A DNA stretch of 64,000 nt from Methylobacterium longum. Lineage in GTDB: Bacteria > Pseudomonadota > Alphaproteobacteria > Rhizobiales > Beijerinckiaceae. The stretch covers positions 1-64,000 of the forward strand of contig NZ_BPQS01000009.1 of NCBI RefSeq assembly GCF_022179385.1, in the 5' to 3' direction. Both the position numbers and the translations under genes were made by a program. Of this stretch, positions 35,049 to 43,523 are shown piece after piece; position 1 is the stretch's first letter; every line of letters starts with the position of its first letter. The notes under the pieces are model-generated. The model did no database searches. It saw only the letters and a list, made by a program, of their open reading frames with translations, and was not told where the DNA came from.

Positions 35049-35585
35049 TCAAGCGCTACCGATCAGCATACCGGCGGCGAGCACCAGTGCGCCCCCGAGC
35101 AGCACCTGCAGGGCCGCCCGCCAGAAGGGCGTCGCCATGAAGCGCGTGCGGATCGCCGCGATCACGACGAGCTCGACCACCACCACCAGAATGGCGAGGC
35201 TCGTGGCGAGAATGAACGGGTTCGGCCAGCCTGCAGGAAGCGTGTCGGGGATCGCGTAGGGTAGCGTGTGGCCGAGGCCGCCCAGGGTCGTCATGACCCC
35301 GCAGACGAGCCCGCGCAGCCACGGCTGCCCGCGACCGGTGACGCGGCCGTCGTCCGACAGGGCCTCGGTGAACCCCATGCTAATCCCGGCCCCCACCGAG
35401 GCCGCCAGACCCACCAGGAAGGTCGCGCCATTGTGACCCGTGGCGAAGGCCGCGGCGAAAATCGGCGCCAGGGTCGAGACCGAACCGTCGATCAGGCCGG
35501 CCAAGCCCGGCTGGACGTAGCGCAGGACGAAGGCGCGACGGGCCTCTGTGGCCGTCTCCGCGGTGCTGACGAGGGCAGCTGCCAT
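35049..35585 (-). CDS. VIT-family iron transporter, MbfA-like membrane domain only
   Basis: 178 residues from the ATG at 35585 with AAGGGG upstream. The sequence R-Y-V-Q-P-G-L-A-G-L-I-D-G-S-V-S-T-L-A-P near 21-40 and GISMGFTEALSDDG near 68-81 closely follow the VIT/CCC1 membrane part of MbfA, the iron exporter of rhizobia. About five hydrophobic helices are visible. MbfA carries an N-terminal ferritin-like (erythrin) domain; here only about 20 residues precede the first helix, so that domain is missing. Probable export of iron or manganese across the inner membrane. A nested inverted repeat upstream (35609-35633) could be an operator. Confidence 0.8.
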   Translation of the reverse strand: MAAALVSTAETATEARRAFVLRYVQPGLAGLIDGSVSTLAPIFAAAFATGHNGATFLVGLAASVGAGISMGFTEALSDDGRVTGRGQPWLRGLVCGVMTTLGGLGHTLPYAIPDTLPAGWPNPFILATSLAILVVVVELVVIAAIRTRFMATPFWRAALQVLLGGALVLAAGMLIGSA

Positions 35586-35608
35586 CCCAAAAACCCCTTT
35601 CTGGATCG

Positions 35609-35633
35609 ATTCCAATCTACAGTCTGGAATTGG
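35609..35633. promoter_or_regulatory. Nested inverted repeats upstream of the VIT transporter
   Basis: ATTCCA (35609-35614) pairs with TGGAAT (35625-35630), and CCAAT (35612-35616) pairs with ATTGG (35629-35633). They lie 24-48 nt upstream of the VIT gene start, on the promoter side. MbfA relatives are controlled by the iron regulator Irr in rhizobia; this sequence only loosely resembles the Irr element, so the regulator is not assigned. The remaining 200 nt to 35835 show nothing further. Confidence 0.35.
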
Positions 35634-35835
35634 TCTAAACAAGGGTACCGCCGTGTTTTCGCCGCGCCGCGGGAGCATCCGCGGCGCCGGAACGGCCGCC
35701 GGCACCGGCGACCCTATCCGTCTGGTTGTGGGCGAGACCGATTGTTTCGTCTCAGGCGCGGGGGCTAGAGCATGCACGGTCCGTTTCGATCCGGAACCGA
35801 TCAGGCGTTGGCGGTCCAGCCGCCTCAGGCGTGAC

Positions 35836-36621
35836 ATGAGCCTCGGTAAGCGTTTCCTCCGTCATCCCGCCGTGCAACAGGCCCTCGGCCGCCTCGCGGC
35901 GGCGTATCTGCGGCTCGTTCAGGCGACGAACCGGTTCGAGGTCCATGCTGCCGGCGCCGGCCCGGCGGGCGTGGACGTCTGGATGGATGCGCGGCTGCCG
36001 CTCATCGCCGGCATGTGGCACGGGCAGCACATCATGATGCCGTTCATGCGCCGCCCGGGCGACCGCGTCGCCACGATCATCTCCAAGAACCCGGATGGCA
36101 ACATCAACACCATCGCGCTGGAACGGCTCGGCGTGCGCGTGATCCGGGCGTCCGGAGCCCGCGGGCGGAGCCGCACCAGCGACACCCGCGCCAAGGGCGG
36201 CGCCGAGGGCTTCCGGGCGATGCTGCGCGCCCTCAAGGCCGGTGATTCGGTGGCCTTCAGCGCGGACGTGCCGAAGGTTTCGCGCCGGTGCGACGCCGGG
36301 ATCCTCACGCTGGCACGCTTCTCCGGCCGGCCGATCGTCCCCGCCGCCGTGGTGACGAGCCGGCACCTGCGCTTCCGCTCCTGGGACCGCGCCTGCCTGG
36401 GTTTGCCCTTCGGCCGCGGGGCGGTGGTGCTGGGCGATGCGGTCTACGTCCCGCGCGACTGCGAGGGCGAGGCGTTCGAGGCGCTGCGGCGCCACGTCGA
36501 GGCCGAGATGGACCGGGTCCATGCCCAAGCCTACGCGCTGGTCGGGCGTGCCGACCGGGCCAAGCTCTACGGCGATCCGCCCGCCTCCACCGCATCGGCG
36601 CCGATCGGAGACGCGGCGTGA
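35836..36621 (+). CDS. Lysophospholipid acyltransferase family protein (DUF374)
   Basis: 261 residues from the ATG at 35836. The acyltransferase core is recognisable: W-H-G-Q-H near 59-63 takes the place of the HxxxxD motif in the DUF374 branch, ISKNPDG near 80-86 follows, and D-V-P-K near 140 matches the later conserved block. DUF374 genes commonly precede waaA in alphaproteobacteria, as here, and are thought to acylate lipid A or a related lipid. Its stop overlaps the GTG of waaA, so it is the first gene of the lipid A/Kdo operon. Confidence 0.88.
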   Translation: MSLGKRFLRHPAVQQALGRLAAAYLRLVQATNRFEVHAAGAGPAGVDVWMDARLPLIAGMWHGQHIMMPFMRRPGDRVATIISKNPDGNINTIALERLGVRVIRASGARGRSRTSDTRAKGGAEGFRAMLRALKAGDSVAFSADVPKVSRRCDAGILTLARFSGRPIVPAAVVTSRHLRFRSWDRACLGLPFGRGAVVLGDAVYVPRDCEGEAFEALRRHVEAEMDRVHAQAYALVGRADRAKLYGDPPASTASAPIGDAA

Positions 36622-37949
36622 GGCGCCCCTCCGTGACCCTGCCGCTGCAGGTGTACCGGGCCGGCCTGTGGATCGGCGAGCCGGCACTGGCAGGGCTGCT
36701 GGCATGGCGCGCGCAGCGCGGCAAGGAGGACCCGCTGCGGCTCCCCGAACGGCGCGGCCTGCCGGGCCGGGCCCGCCCGGTTGGGTCGCTCGCCTGGATG
36801 CATGGGGCGAGTGTCGGCGAAGCGCTGTCGCTGATCGGCCTCGTGGACGGCATGATCGCCCGCGGTTTCTCGGTGCTGGTGACCACGGGGACGCGCGCGG
36901 CCGCCGACCTGATCGGCGCCCGCCTGCCGATCGGAGCGGTGCACCAGTACATGCCGCTCGACGCGCCGCGCTGGATGGCGCGCTTCCTGGACCATTGGCA
37001 GCCGAACCTCGCGGTGATCGCCGAATCCGAGATCTGGCCCAACACGATCCTGGAACTGGACGAGCGCAAGATTCCCCTGATTCTGGTCAACGGGCGCATG
37101 TCGGAGCGCTCATTCCGCGGCTGGGAGCGCTGCCCCCGCACCGCCAAGGCGCTGCTGTCGCGGATCGCCATCTGCCTCAGCCAGACCCAGGAGGACGGGG
37201 CGCGCTTCGCCAAGCTCGGCGCGCCGCGGGTGAGCGTCGCGGGGAACCTGAAGTTCGACGCGCCCGTGCCGCCGGCCGATCCGCAGCAGCTCGCCTATCT
37301 GGGCGCCATGATCGCCGGCCGGCCGATCTGGGTCGCGGCCAGCACCCATCCGGGCGAGGAGGCCATGGTCGCCTACGCGCACGCGATGCTCAAGGCGGAG
37401 TTCCCGCAACTCCTGACCATCATCGCGCCGCGCCACCCCGCCCGGGCGCCGGAAGTCGTCGAGTGCGCGAGCGCCGTCGGCCTGCGCAGCGCGCGACGCT
37501 CGACCGGCGGGCGCCCGCACCCGTCCATCGAAGTCTACATCGCCGACACGATCGGCGAGCTGGGCTTGTTCTACCGCCTCGCCCCCCTGGTGTTCCTCGG
37601 CGGTTCCCTGGTCCCGCGGGGTGGCCAGAACCCGATCGAGCCGGTGCGCCTCGACACGGCGGTGCTGCACGGGCCGCACACCGAGAATTTCGACGCGATC
37701 TACCAAGCCCTCGATCGCGCGGGCGGGACCCTGGCCGTGCGCGACGGCGTGGACCTGGCCTCCCTCGCCGGCGAGCTCCTGCGGGATCCGGCGCGCCTCG
37801 CCGGCATGGCGCGGGCCGGACACCACGCCCTCCGCCCCTTCGAAGGCGCGGTGGCGCGGACGCTCGCGGTGCTCGATCCCTTCGTCGCGCAGATGAAGCT
37901 TCAGCGCCTCGACCGGAGCGACCGGGTGCGCCCGCTCGCGCGGGCCTGA
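36618..37949 (+). CDS. waaA: 3-deoxy-D-manno-octulosonic acid (Kdo) transferase
   Basis: 443 residues from a GTG overlapping the previous stop (GTGA). N-terminal hydrophobic anchor followed by the family motif HGASVGEALS near 60-69 containing the catalytic Glu; AESEIWPN near 136-143; and in the C-terminal Rossmann half GGSLVPRGGQNPIEP near 330-344. It transfers Kdo from CMP-Kdo to lipid IVA on the cytosolic face of the inner membrane. Length is normal. Coupled to lpxK by a TGATG overlap. Confidence 0.95.
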   Translation: MRRPSVTLPLQVYRAGLWIGEPALAGLLAWRAQRGKEDPLRLPERRGLPGRARPVGSLAWMHGASVGEALSLIGLVDGMIARGFSVLVTTGTRAAADLIGARLPIGAVHQYMPLDAPRWMARFLDHWQPNLAVIAESEIWPNTILELDERKIPLILVNGRMSERSFRGWERCPRTAKALLSRIAICLSQTQEDGARFAKLGAPRVSVAGNLKFDAPVPPADPQQLAYLGAMIAGRPIWVAASTHPGEEAMVAYAHAMLKAEFPQLLTIIAPRHPARAPEVVECASAVGLRSARRSTGGRPHPSIEVYIADTIGELGLFYRLAPLVFLGGSLVPRGGQNPIEPVRLDTAVLHGPHTENFDAIYQALDRAGGTLAVRDGVDLASLAGELLRDPARLAGMARAGHHALRPFEGAVARTLAVLDPFVAQMKLQRLDRSDRVRPLARA

Positions 37950-38932
37950 TGCGGCCGCCGGGCTTCTGGGCGCGAGGACCGGACCACCCGGCCGCCCGCT
38001 GCCTCGCCCCGCTCGGGGCCGCCTACGGGGCGCTGGTGGCCCGGCGCATGGACGATCGCGGCGTCGCGGCGGGCTGCCCTGTCGTGTGCCTGGGCAACTT
38101 CACCCTCGGCGGGGCGGGCAAGACACCCGCGTCCCTCGCGGTCGCAACCCTGCTGATCGAGCGCGGCCGCACACCCGCCTTCCTGTCCCGCGGCTACGGC
38201 GGTCGGATCGCCGGGCCGATGCAGGTCGATCCGGGCCGGCACGGGGCCGCGGAGGTCGGCGACGAGCCGTTGCTCCTCGCCCGACGGGGGCTGACGGTGG
38301 TGTCCCGCGACCGTCCGGCCGGGGCCGCCCTGTGCCGGAGGCTCGGCGCCGACACCGTCGTGATGGATGACGGGTTGCAGAACCCGACGCTCGGAAAGGA
38401 CATCACCCTCGCCGTGGTCGACGGTCCTGCCGGCATCGGCAACGGCCTGACCTTTCCGGCCGGGCCGCTGCGCGCGCCGCTCGACCGGCAATGGCCGCAC
38501 GTCTCCGGGCTGATCGTGGTTGGAGACGGGGCCGCGGGGGACGCGCTCGCCGGGGAGGCGGAGCGCCGTGGCCTGCCGGTGCACCGGGCACGCCTGGTTC
38601 GCGACGACGACGGTCTCGTGGGTCGACGCTGCCTCGCCTTCGCCGGGATCGGCCGACCCGAGAAATTCTTCGCCACCTTGAGGGAGGGGGGAGCGGAGAT
38701 CGCCGGCACGCGGACCTTCCCGGATCACCATCCCTATCGGGACAGGGACCTCGCCGCCCTGTCCGCGGAGGCGCGGCTTCTCGGAGCCGACCTCGTCACC
38801 ACCGAGAAGGATGCCGTGCGCCTGCCGCTCGCTGGCGCGGCGGGCGTTCGCGTGCTGCGCGTGAGCCTCGTCCTCGACGACGTGGAGGCTCTGCAGCGCC
38901 AGCTCAGCGGCGTTTTCCGCGACACGTCGTGA
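37949..38932 (+). CDS. lpxK: Tetraacyldisaccharide 4'-kinase
   Basis: 327 residues. The ATG overlaps the waaA stop by one base (TGATG). N-terminal membrane-associated region, P-loop variant GGAGKTP near 54-60, SRGYGG near 80-85, E-V-G-D-E-P-L-L near 101-108, MDDGLQN near 139-145 and FPDHHPYRDRDL near 259-270. LpxK phosphorylates the lipid A disaccharide at the 4' position. Third gene of the operon; its grouping with waaA is typical of Hyphomicrobiales. Confidence 0.95.
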   Translation: MRPPGFWARGPDHPAARCLAPLGAAYGALVARRMDDRGVAAGCPVVCLGNFTLGGAGKTPASLAVATLLIERGRTPAFLSRGYGGRIAGPMQVDPGRHGAAEVGDEPLLLARRGLTVVSRDRPAGAALCRRLGADTVVMDDGLQNPTLGKDITLAVVDGPAGIGNGLTFPAGPLRAPLDRQWPHVSGLIVVGDGAAGDALAGEAERRGLPVHRARLVRDDDGLVGRRCLAFAGIGRPEKFFATLREGGAEIAGTRTFPDHHPYRDRDLAALSAEARLLGADLVTTEKDAVRLPLAGAAGVRVLRVSLVLDDVEALQRQLSGVFRDTS

Positions 38933-39128
38933 GGGACCGCGCAGGGCTCGGGTCGGCGGGGAGTCGAGGGCCCGGACTTCGACGCTCCGCATTGCCGTTC
39001 GCGGCTCGCCTTCCGTGCACCGGGATGGCGACGGTCCAGGCGCCTCCGCCCGATCCCGGCAGGCGATGGGGCCCGGGTTTCCCGCGCTGCGGGGATCAGG
39101 CGTCCCGCACCCGCGGTCCCGGCGCCGG

Positions 39129-39347
39129 TCAGGGCCGACCGGTTTCCTTCAGCCGCTGCAGGATCGCCTCGGGGGAGGCGTAGGCCTCCTGGCGCAGGGC
39201 ACTCCAGTAGCGCAGCGCTTCGAGCTGGATCGGCTCGCCGGTCACCGCGCAGCGCACGAAGCTGCCGGGCTTGACCACCCGCATGGTGCCGTCGCCGTAC
39301 TCGACCACGGCCTCGCCATTGTTCGCGCGCTCGAAACGACCCAGCAC
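39129..39347 (-). CDS. DUF2093 domain-containing protein
   Basis: 72 residues. The sequence G-E-A-V-V-E-Y-x-D-G (11-20) and VVKPGSFVRCAVTGEPI (24-40), then L-R-Y-W-S, are diagnostic of the small alphaproteobacterial family DUF2093. No signal or membrane segment. The function of the family is unknown. It lies between lpxK (convergent) and ribF (same strand, 63 nt upstream), possibly in the ribF transcript. Confidence 0.88.
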   Translation of the reverse strand: MLGRFERANNGEAVVEYGDGTMRVVKPGSFVRCAVTGEPIQLEALRYWSALRQEAYASPEAILQRLKETGRP

Positions 39348-39410
39348 GTCCGCCTCCTGCTCGATCCCGTCTTCTACACGATCCGACCCCGTCGCAATCC
39401 CCCAGGGGAC

Positions 39411-40445
39411 TCAGATCAGCATCGACGGGGTTTCATCGCGCGCCAGCATGGCCCGCGCCGCATCCGCATCGACATGCATGCGTTCGACCAGCGCATCGGC
39501 GCTGGCGAACCGCTCCTCACCGCGGATGAAACCGATGAATTCCACGGCGATCTCCTGGCCGTAGAGATCGCCGGAGAAGTCGAACAGGTAGGTCTCAAGC
39601 AGCGGTGCGCCGTCGTCGAAGGTCGGGCGGCGGCCGTAGCTCGCCACGCCGTCGCGGAACCGGCCCGGTCCAAGGCGGACCCGCACCGCGTAGATGCCGT
39701 GCGCCAGCCCGCAATCGGGCAGCCGCATGTTGGCGGTGGGGAAGCCGAGCTCCCGGCCGCGCTTGTCGCCGTGACGCACCGGTCCCAGCACGAACCAGCG
39801 GTAGCCCAGCAGGGCGTTGGCCCGAACGACGTCGCCCGCGGCGAGGGCTTCGCGGATCGCGCTCGACGAGACCGGCCGGGTCTCATCGCCGAGGGCGACC
39901 GGCGCGACGATCCGGCAGCTCATGCCCGACCCGCGGCAGAGTTCCGCCAGGATCGCCGGGGTGCCCTCGCGGCCCCGGCCGAAATGAAAATCGTGGCCGA
40001 CCACGACCCCGGACAGGCCGAGCGAAGCCTTCAGGAAGTCGCGCACGAAGGCGCCGGCCCCGGTCTCGGCCAGCGCGCTGTCGAACCGGCGCACGATCAG
40101 CCCGTCGAGGCCGAGGCGGTTGAACACGATCTCCTTGGCGGCCGGGCCGGTGAGCCGGAACATCGGCGCGTCGGGCATGAAATAGGCCCGGGGATGGGGC
40201 TCGAAGGTCAGGATGACCGCCGGACGGCCCGCCTCGCGGGCCGCGTCGCGCACGCGCTCCACGAGCCTCCGGTGGCCGAGATGAACGCCGTCGAAATTGC
40301 CGATCGCCGCGATGGCTCCCCTCAGCACAGGCGGCACCGGCATGTCCGCCCCGCAGATCGTGAAGGGCCGCGCGGCCGTCTCGTCGCCTGGGACCATCGG
40401 TTCGGGGTCGGATGCTCGGAAAGGTCGGATGGGGTCGCCTGACAT
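39411..40445 (-). CDS. ribF: Bifunctional riboflavin kinase / FAD synthetase
   Basis: 344 residues. The nucleotidyltransferase domain starts near 45 with GNFDGVHLGHRRL (48-60) and FEPHPRAYF near 79-87. The riboflavin kinase domain occupies about 210-340, with GDKRGRELGFPTANM near 226-240 and a following YLFDFSGDLYG block. It converts riboflavin to FMN and FAD in the cytosol. The N-terminus carries about 40 residues more than most relatives, so an internal ATG (such as the one encoding MPVPP at residue 35) could be the true start. Divergent from cheY. Confidence 0.95.
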   Translation of the reverse strand: MSGDPIRPFRASDPEPMVPGDETAARPFTICGADMPVPPVLRGAIAAIGNFDGVHLGHRRLVERVRDAAREAGRPAVILTFEPHPRAYFMPDAPMFRLTGPAAKEIVFNRLGLDGLIVRRFDSALAETGAGAFVRDFLKASLGLSGVVVGHDFHFGRGREGTPAILAELCRGSGMSCRIVAPVALGDETRPVSSSAIREALAAGDVVRANALLGYRWFVLGPVRHGDKRGRELGFPTANMRLPDCGLAHGIYAVRVRLGPGRFRDGVASYGRRPTFDDGAPLLETYLFDFSGDLYGQEIAVEFIGFIRGEERFASADALVERMHVDADAARAMLARDETPSMLI

Positions 40446-40551
40446 GTCCGCGAGGGGCCCGACGCCGCCGGACCCTGCCGAAAGGTGTCCGGGGGGTCAA
40501 GCGAGGTCGGTCCGCGCCACCGGGCCCGGTGCCGAGCGGCTGACGCGGCGA

Positions 40552-40629
40552 TTAACGGCTTCGCAATGCGCTTGCCCTATTTTCAATGCTGTGCATCGCA
40601 GCTAGAACGCCGAGTTAGCGAAGCGTTAA
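40552..40629. promoter_or_regulatory. CtrA-like box and inverted repeat upstream of cheY
   Basis: TTAG-N7-TTAA at 40615-40629 differs by one base from the CtrA consensus TTAA-N7-TTAA. Overlapping it, GCGAAGCGTTAA (40618-40629) is the inverted match, with one bulged base, of TTAACGGCTTCGC (40552-40564). The sites flank an AT-rich segment 54-131 nt upstream of cheY and are probably its promoter/operator. Confidence 0.5.
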
Positions 40630-40682
40630 TTGATCCGGGAGCCGCCGCGGCCTCCCGCCGGGCAATACGGAGCAGTTGTTCG

Positions 40683-41066
40683 ATGGCTCTCGATTTGAGC
40701 ATGCCGATCCTCGTTGTCGACGATTACCAGACGATGGTCCGCATTATCCGTAATCTTCTGAAGCAGCTCGGCTTCGAGGAGGTCGATGACGCTTCGGACG
40801 GTACCGAAGCACTGGCGCGCCTCAAGGGCCGCAAGTACGGACTCGTGATCTCGGATTGGAACATGGAGCCGATGACGGGGTACGAGCTGCTGCGTCACGT
40901 CCGGGCCGACGAAAACCTCCGGACCACGCCGTTCATTATGGTCACGGCCGAATCGAAGACCGAGAACGTCATCGCCGCCAAGAAGGCCGGCGTGAACAAC
41001 TACATCGTCAAGCCGTTCAACGCGGCCACGCTGAAGTCGAAGATCGAAGCAGTCTGCGGGAGCTGA
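40683..41066 (+). CDS. cheY: Chemotaxis response regulator CheY
   Basis: 127 residues, a single receiver domain. Acidic pair Asp13-Asp14 (VVDD), phosphoacceptor Asp58 in ISDWNM, Thr in MVTAES near 88, and the conserved Lys110 in IVKPF. The DWNMEPMTG sequence is typical of true CheY proteins. Phospho-CheY binds the flagellar motor switch. Followed at 110 nt by a CheZ-type phosphatase gene, so the pair probably controls the motor signal. The upstream region carries a CtrA-like box. Confidence 0.95.
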   Translation: MALDLSMPILVVDDYQTMVRIIRNLLKQLGFEEVDDASDGTEALARLKGRKYGLVISDWNMEPMTGYELLRHVRADENLRTTPFIMVTAESKTENVIAAKKAGVNNYIVKPFNAATLKSKIEAVCGS

Positions 41067-41176
41067 ACGGCCCCGTGCAGCGCTCCCCGCATCGCTCGTC
41101 CGGATCGCCCTCGCCCCCGACGGTGTCGAGACGCGGTCCGGAGAGCGAGGGCGTCCATCGATCCGAGGAGAAAAGC

Positions 41177-41710
41177 ATGTCGTCAGTCCTTGCGCGGCAG
41201 GCCGAGTTCCGGCTTCGGGAACCGCAAGCCGTGATCTCGGAGCTGATCGAGATCGCCGACTACATCGCCCATCTTCGCGAGGAGATCGGTGCGCTGCGGG
41301 CGAACGAGATGAGCCGCGACCGGATCCCGATGGCGCACGAGGAACTCGGCAGCGTCGTCGCGGCCACCGCGGGCGCCACCAACACGATCATGGAAGCCGC
41401 GGAGGCGATGCTCGGCCTGCCGGACGGGCCCGGCTACCGCGACGCGGTGGAGGATCGCATCAACACGATCTTCGAGGCCTGCGCGTTCCAGGACATCACC
41501 GGCCAGCGGATCGCCAAGGTGGTGGAGTCGCTCCGGCTGTTCGAGCAGCGACTCGCGCGATTCGTCGGCGCCGTGAAGGCCCGTGACGCCGCCGCCATGG
41601 ACCCGGCCGAGCGCGCCCGCCGGGCTCGGGCCGAGGATCTGATGCTGAACGGCCCCCAGGCCATCGAGGCGACCCCCTCCCAGGACGACATCGACGCGCT
41701 GTTCGCCTGA
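41177..41710 (+). CDS. cheZ: CheZ-type chemotaxis phosphatase
   Basis: 177 residues with GAGGAGAAAAGC directly before the ATG. Mostly helical. The active-site segment CAFQDITGQRI at 102-112 supplies Asp106 and Gln110, matching the D-x-x-T-G-Q catalytic element of CheZ. The C-terminus SQDDIDALFA resembles the CheY-binding tail. Many alphaproteobacteria lack CheZ in the classical sense and use divergent versions such as this one. It would dephosphorylate the CheY encoded just upstream. Confidence 0.85.
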   Translation: MSSVLARQAEFRLREPQAVISELIEIADYIAHLREEIGALRANEMSRDRIPMAHEELGSVVAATAGATNTIMEAAEAMLGLPDGPGYRDAVEDRINTIFEACAFQDITGQRIAKVVESLRLFEQRLARFVGAVKARDAAAMDPAERARRARAEDLMLNGPQAIEATPSQDDIDALFA

Positions 41711-41810
41711 CGCGATCCGGTCCCCGGCCGTCGACTCCGGAGACCCGCGCCGGTTAGACCGTCCTACGCGAGCGGCCGTTCCGCGGCGCCGGAGGGAGAC
41801 CAGGGCAGAA

Positions 41811-42605
41811 ATGGCGATGCGGCTCTGGTCCGATCTCACGACGGACGATTTCTCCAGCCGCGACATGCGGCGGGCGATCGCGGTGCTGCCGGTCGCCGCC
41901 GTCGAGCAGCACGGCCCGCATCTCCCGCTCTCCACCGATTGCGACATCGCCGAGGGCTACCTCGCCCGGGTGCGCGCGCGCGCGCCGGCCGACCTCGACG
42001 TCCTCCAGCTGCCCGTGCAGGCCGTGGGCAAGTCGGACGAGCACGACGCCTTCCCGGGCACGCTGTCGCTGGAGACCGGAACAGGGCTCGCGGCCTGGAC
42101 CGGGCTCGGCGCGGCCGTCCACCGCGCCGGCTGCCGCAAGCTGGTGATCGTCACGAGCCATGGCGGCAACAGCGCGCTCATCGATCTCGTGGCGGGCGAG
42201 CTGCGGGCCCGCTTCGGCATGGTGGCGGTGACCACCGCCTGGGCGCGGTTCGGCTACCCGGACGGCCTGTTCCCGGCCGCTGAGATCGCGCACGGCATCC
42301 ATGCCGGCGGCGTCGAGACCGCGCTGATGCTGGCCCTGCGGCCCGACCTCGTGCGGACCGACCGGATCGCCGATTTCCCGCCGCGGACGCTGGCGATGGC
42401 CCGCGACTTCACCCACCTGCGCGCCGGCCGCCCGGCCGCTTTCGCCTGGAAAGCCGGCGACCTTCACCCATCGGGGGCGCTGGGCGACGCGCGGATCGGC
42501 ACGGCCGAGGCCGGGCGCGCGGCGCTCGACCACGCCGCCGCGGCCTTCATCGCCCTGTTGCACGACGTGGATGCCTTCGAACTCGACGGGTCGGGGCAGG
42601 CGTAA
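41811..42605 (+). CDS. Creatininase-family amidohydrolase
   Basis: 264 residues. The metal-binding motif EQHGPHLPLSTDCD (32-45) supplies Glu32, His34 and Asp43; VTSHGGNSALI near 121-131 and HAGGVETALML near 164-174 complete the family pattern. Such enzymes hydrolyse cyclic amides: creatinine, or formamide intermediates in flavin and cofactor pathways (MftE, ArfB). Neighbours do not specify the substrate. Cytosolic; single gene. Confidence 0.9.
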   Translation: MAMRLWSDLTTDDFSSRDMRRAIAVLPVAAVEQHGPHLPLSTDCDIAEGYLARVRARAPADLDVLQLPVQAVGKSDEHDAFPGTLSLETGTGLAAWTGLGAAVHRAGCRKLVIVTSHGGNSALIDLVAGELRARFGMVAVTTAWARFGYPDGLFPAAEIAHGIHAGGVETALMLALRPDLVRTDRIADFPPRTLAMARDFTHLRAGRPAAFAWKAGDLHPSGALGDARIGTAEAGRAALDHAAAAFIALLHDVDAFELDGSGQA

Positions 42606-42675
42606 CCGCCGCCGCCGCCCGGTCGAAGGAACCGGTACGCCGGGCGAGATCCGCCGGTATGCGGGAGTTCCGGAC

Positions 42676-43413
42676 ATGCGCCCTGCCCTTCTGATCTCCA
42701 TCGCGTGCCTCTGCGGCGCCCTCGGCGCCTCCCCCCGTCCGGCCGCCGCCGCGGAGCGCCCCGTCGTGGTCGAACTGTTCACCTCGCAGAGCTGCTCGTC
42801 CTGCCCGCCCGCGGAGGCGCTGATTGGCCGGCTCGCGCAGGAGGGGTCTGAGGTCCTGCCGCTCGCCTTCCACGTCACCTACTGGAACCACCTGAACTGG
42901 CGGGATCCCTACAGCCTCCCGGCCGCCACCGCGCGCCAGGAGGCCTACGCCGCCCGCCTCGGCGGCTCCAGCTACACGCCGCAGGCCGTGATCGACGGCC
43001 GGGTCGGTCTGGTCGGGTCCGACGAGGCCGGCCTTCGCGCGGCCATCGCACGGGCGCGTGCCGGCGGACCCGCCATTCCCATGACGCTGGTCCGCGACGA
43101 CGGCCGCCTCGTCGCGCAGATCGGCCCGGGCAGTCCTTCGGGAAGCCGCGCGGGCCGCGTCCTGCTGGTGGGCTTCGATCCGAGCCGCACCACGAAGGTG
43201 CTGCGCGGCGAGAATGCCGGACGCACCATCGAGCAGGTGAACATCGTGCGCTCCGTACAGGACCTCGGCTCCTGGTCCGGTGCGGCCGAGACCTTCACGC
43301 CGGCGCGTCCCGACGGTGAGGCGGCGGCCCTGCTGCTGCAGGCGGAGGACGGGCGCTTCCTGGGCGCAGCCCGCCTCGGTCCGTCCGGGGCCGGCCGGGA
43401 GGCGCTGCGATGA
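42676..43413 (+). CDS. DUF1223 family exported thioredoxin-like protein
   Basis: 245 residues from the ATG at 42676 with GGGAG upstream. Signal peptide 1-26 (ending AAAA). The start of the mature part reads VVELFTSQSCSSCPPAE, with a CxxC pair Cys40/Cys43 in a thioredoxin-like fold. Y-W-N-H-L-N-W-R-D and Y-T-P-Q-A-V-I-D-G are DUF1223 hallmarks. Periplasmic, perhaps a thiol oxidoreductase. About 110 nt upstream of the ECF sigma gene on the same strand, so the two may share regulation. Confidence 0.88.
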   Translation: MRPALLISIACLCGALGASPRPAAAAERPVVVELFTSQSCSSCPPAEALIGRLAQEGSEVLPLAFHVTYWNHLNWRDPYSLPAATARQEAYAARLGGSSYTPQAVIDGRVGLVGSDEAGLRAAIARARAGGPAIPMTLVRDDGRLVAQIGPGSPSGSRAGRVLLVGFDPSRTTKVLRGENAGRTIEQVNIVRSVQDLGSWSGAAETFTPARPDGEAAALLLQAEDGRFLGAARLGPSGAGREALR

Positions 43414-43523
43414 TCCTCGTGATGGCCGGCGACATGGCTCCCCGTAGCTGGACGCTGGCGCCGGGATCCGGCCGTGCGCTAGATACGACGCGTGCCGGGG
43501 AACGGAACGGCGGCGGAGCCCGC

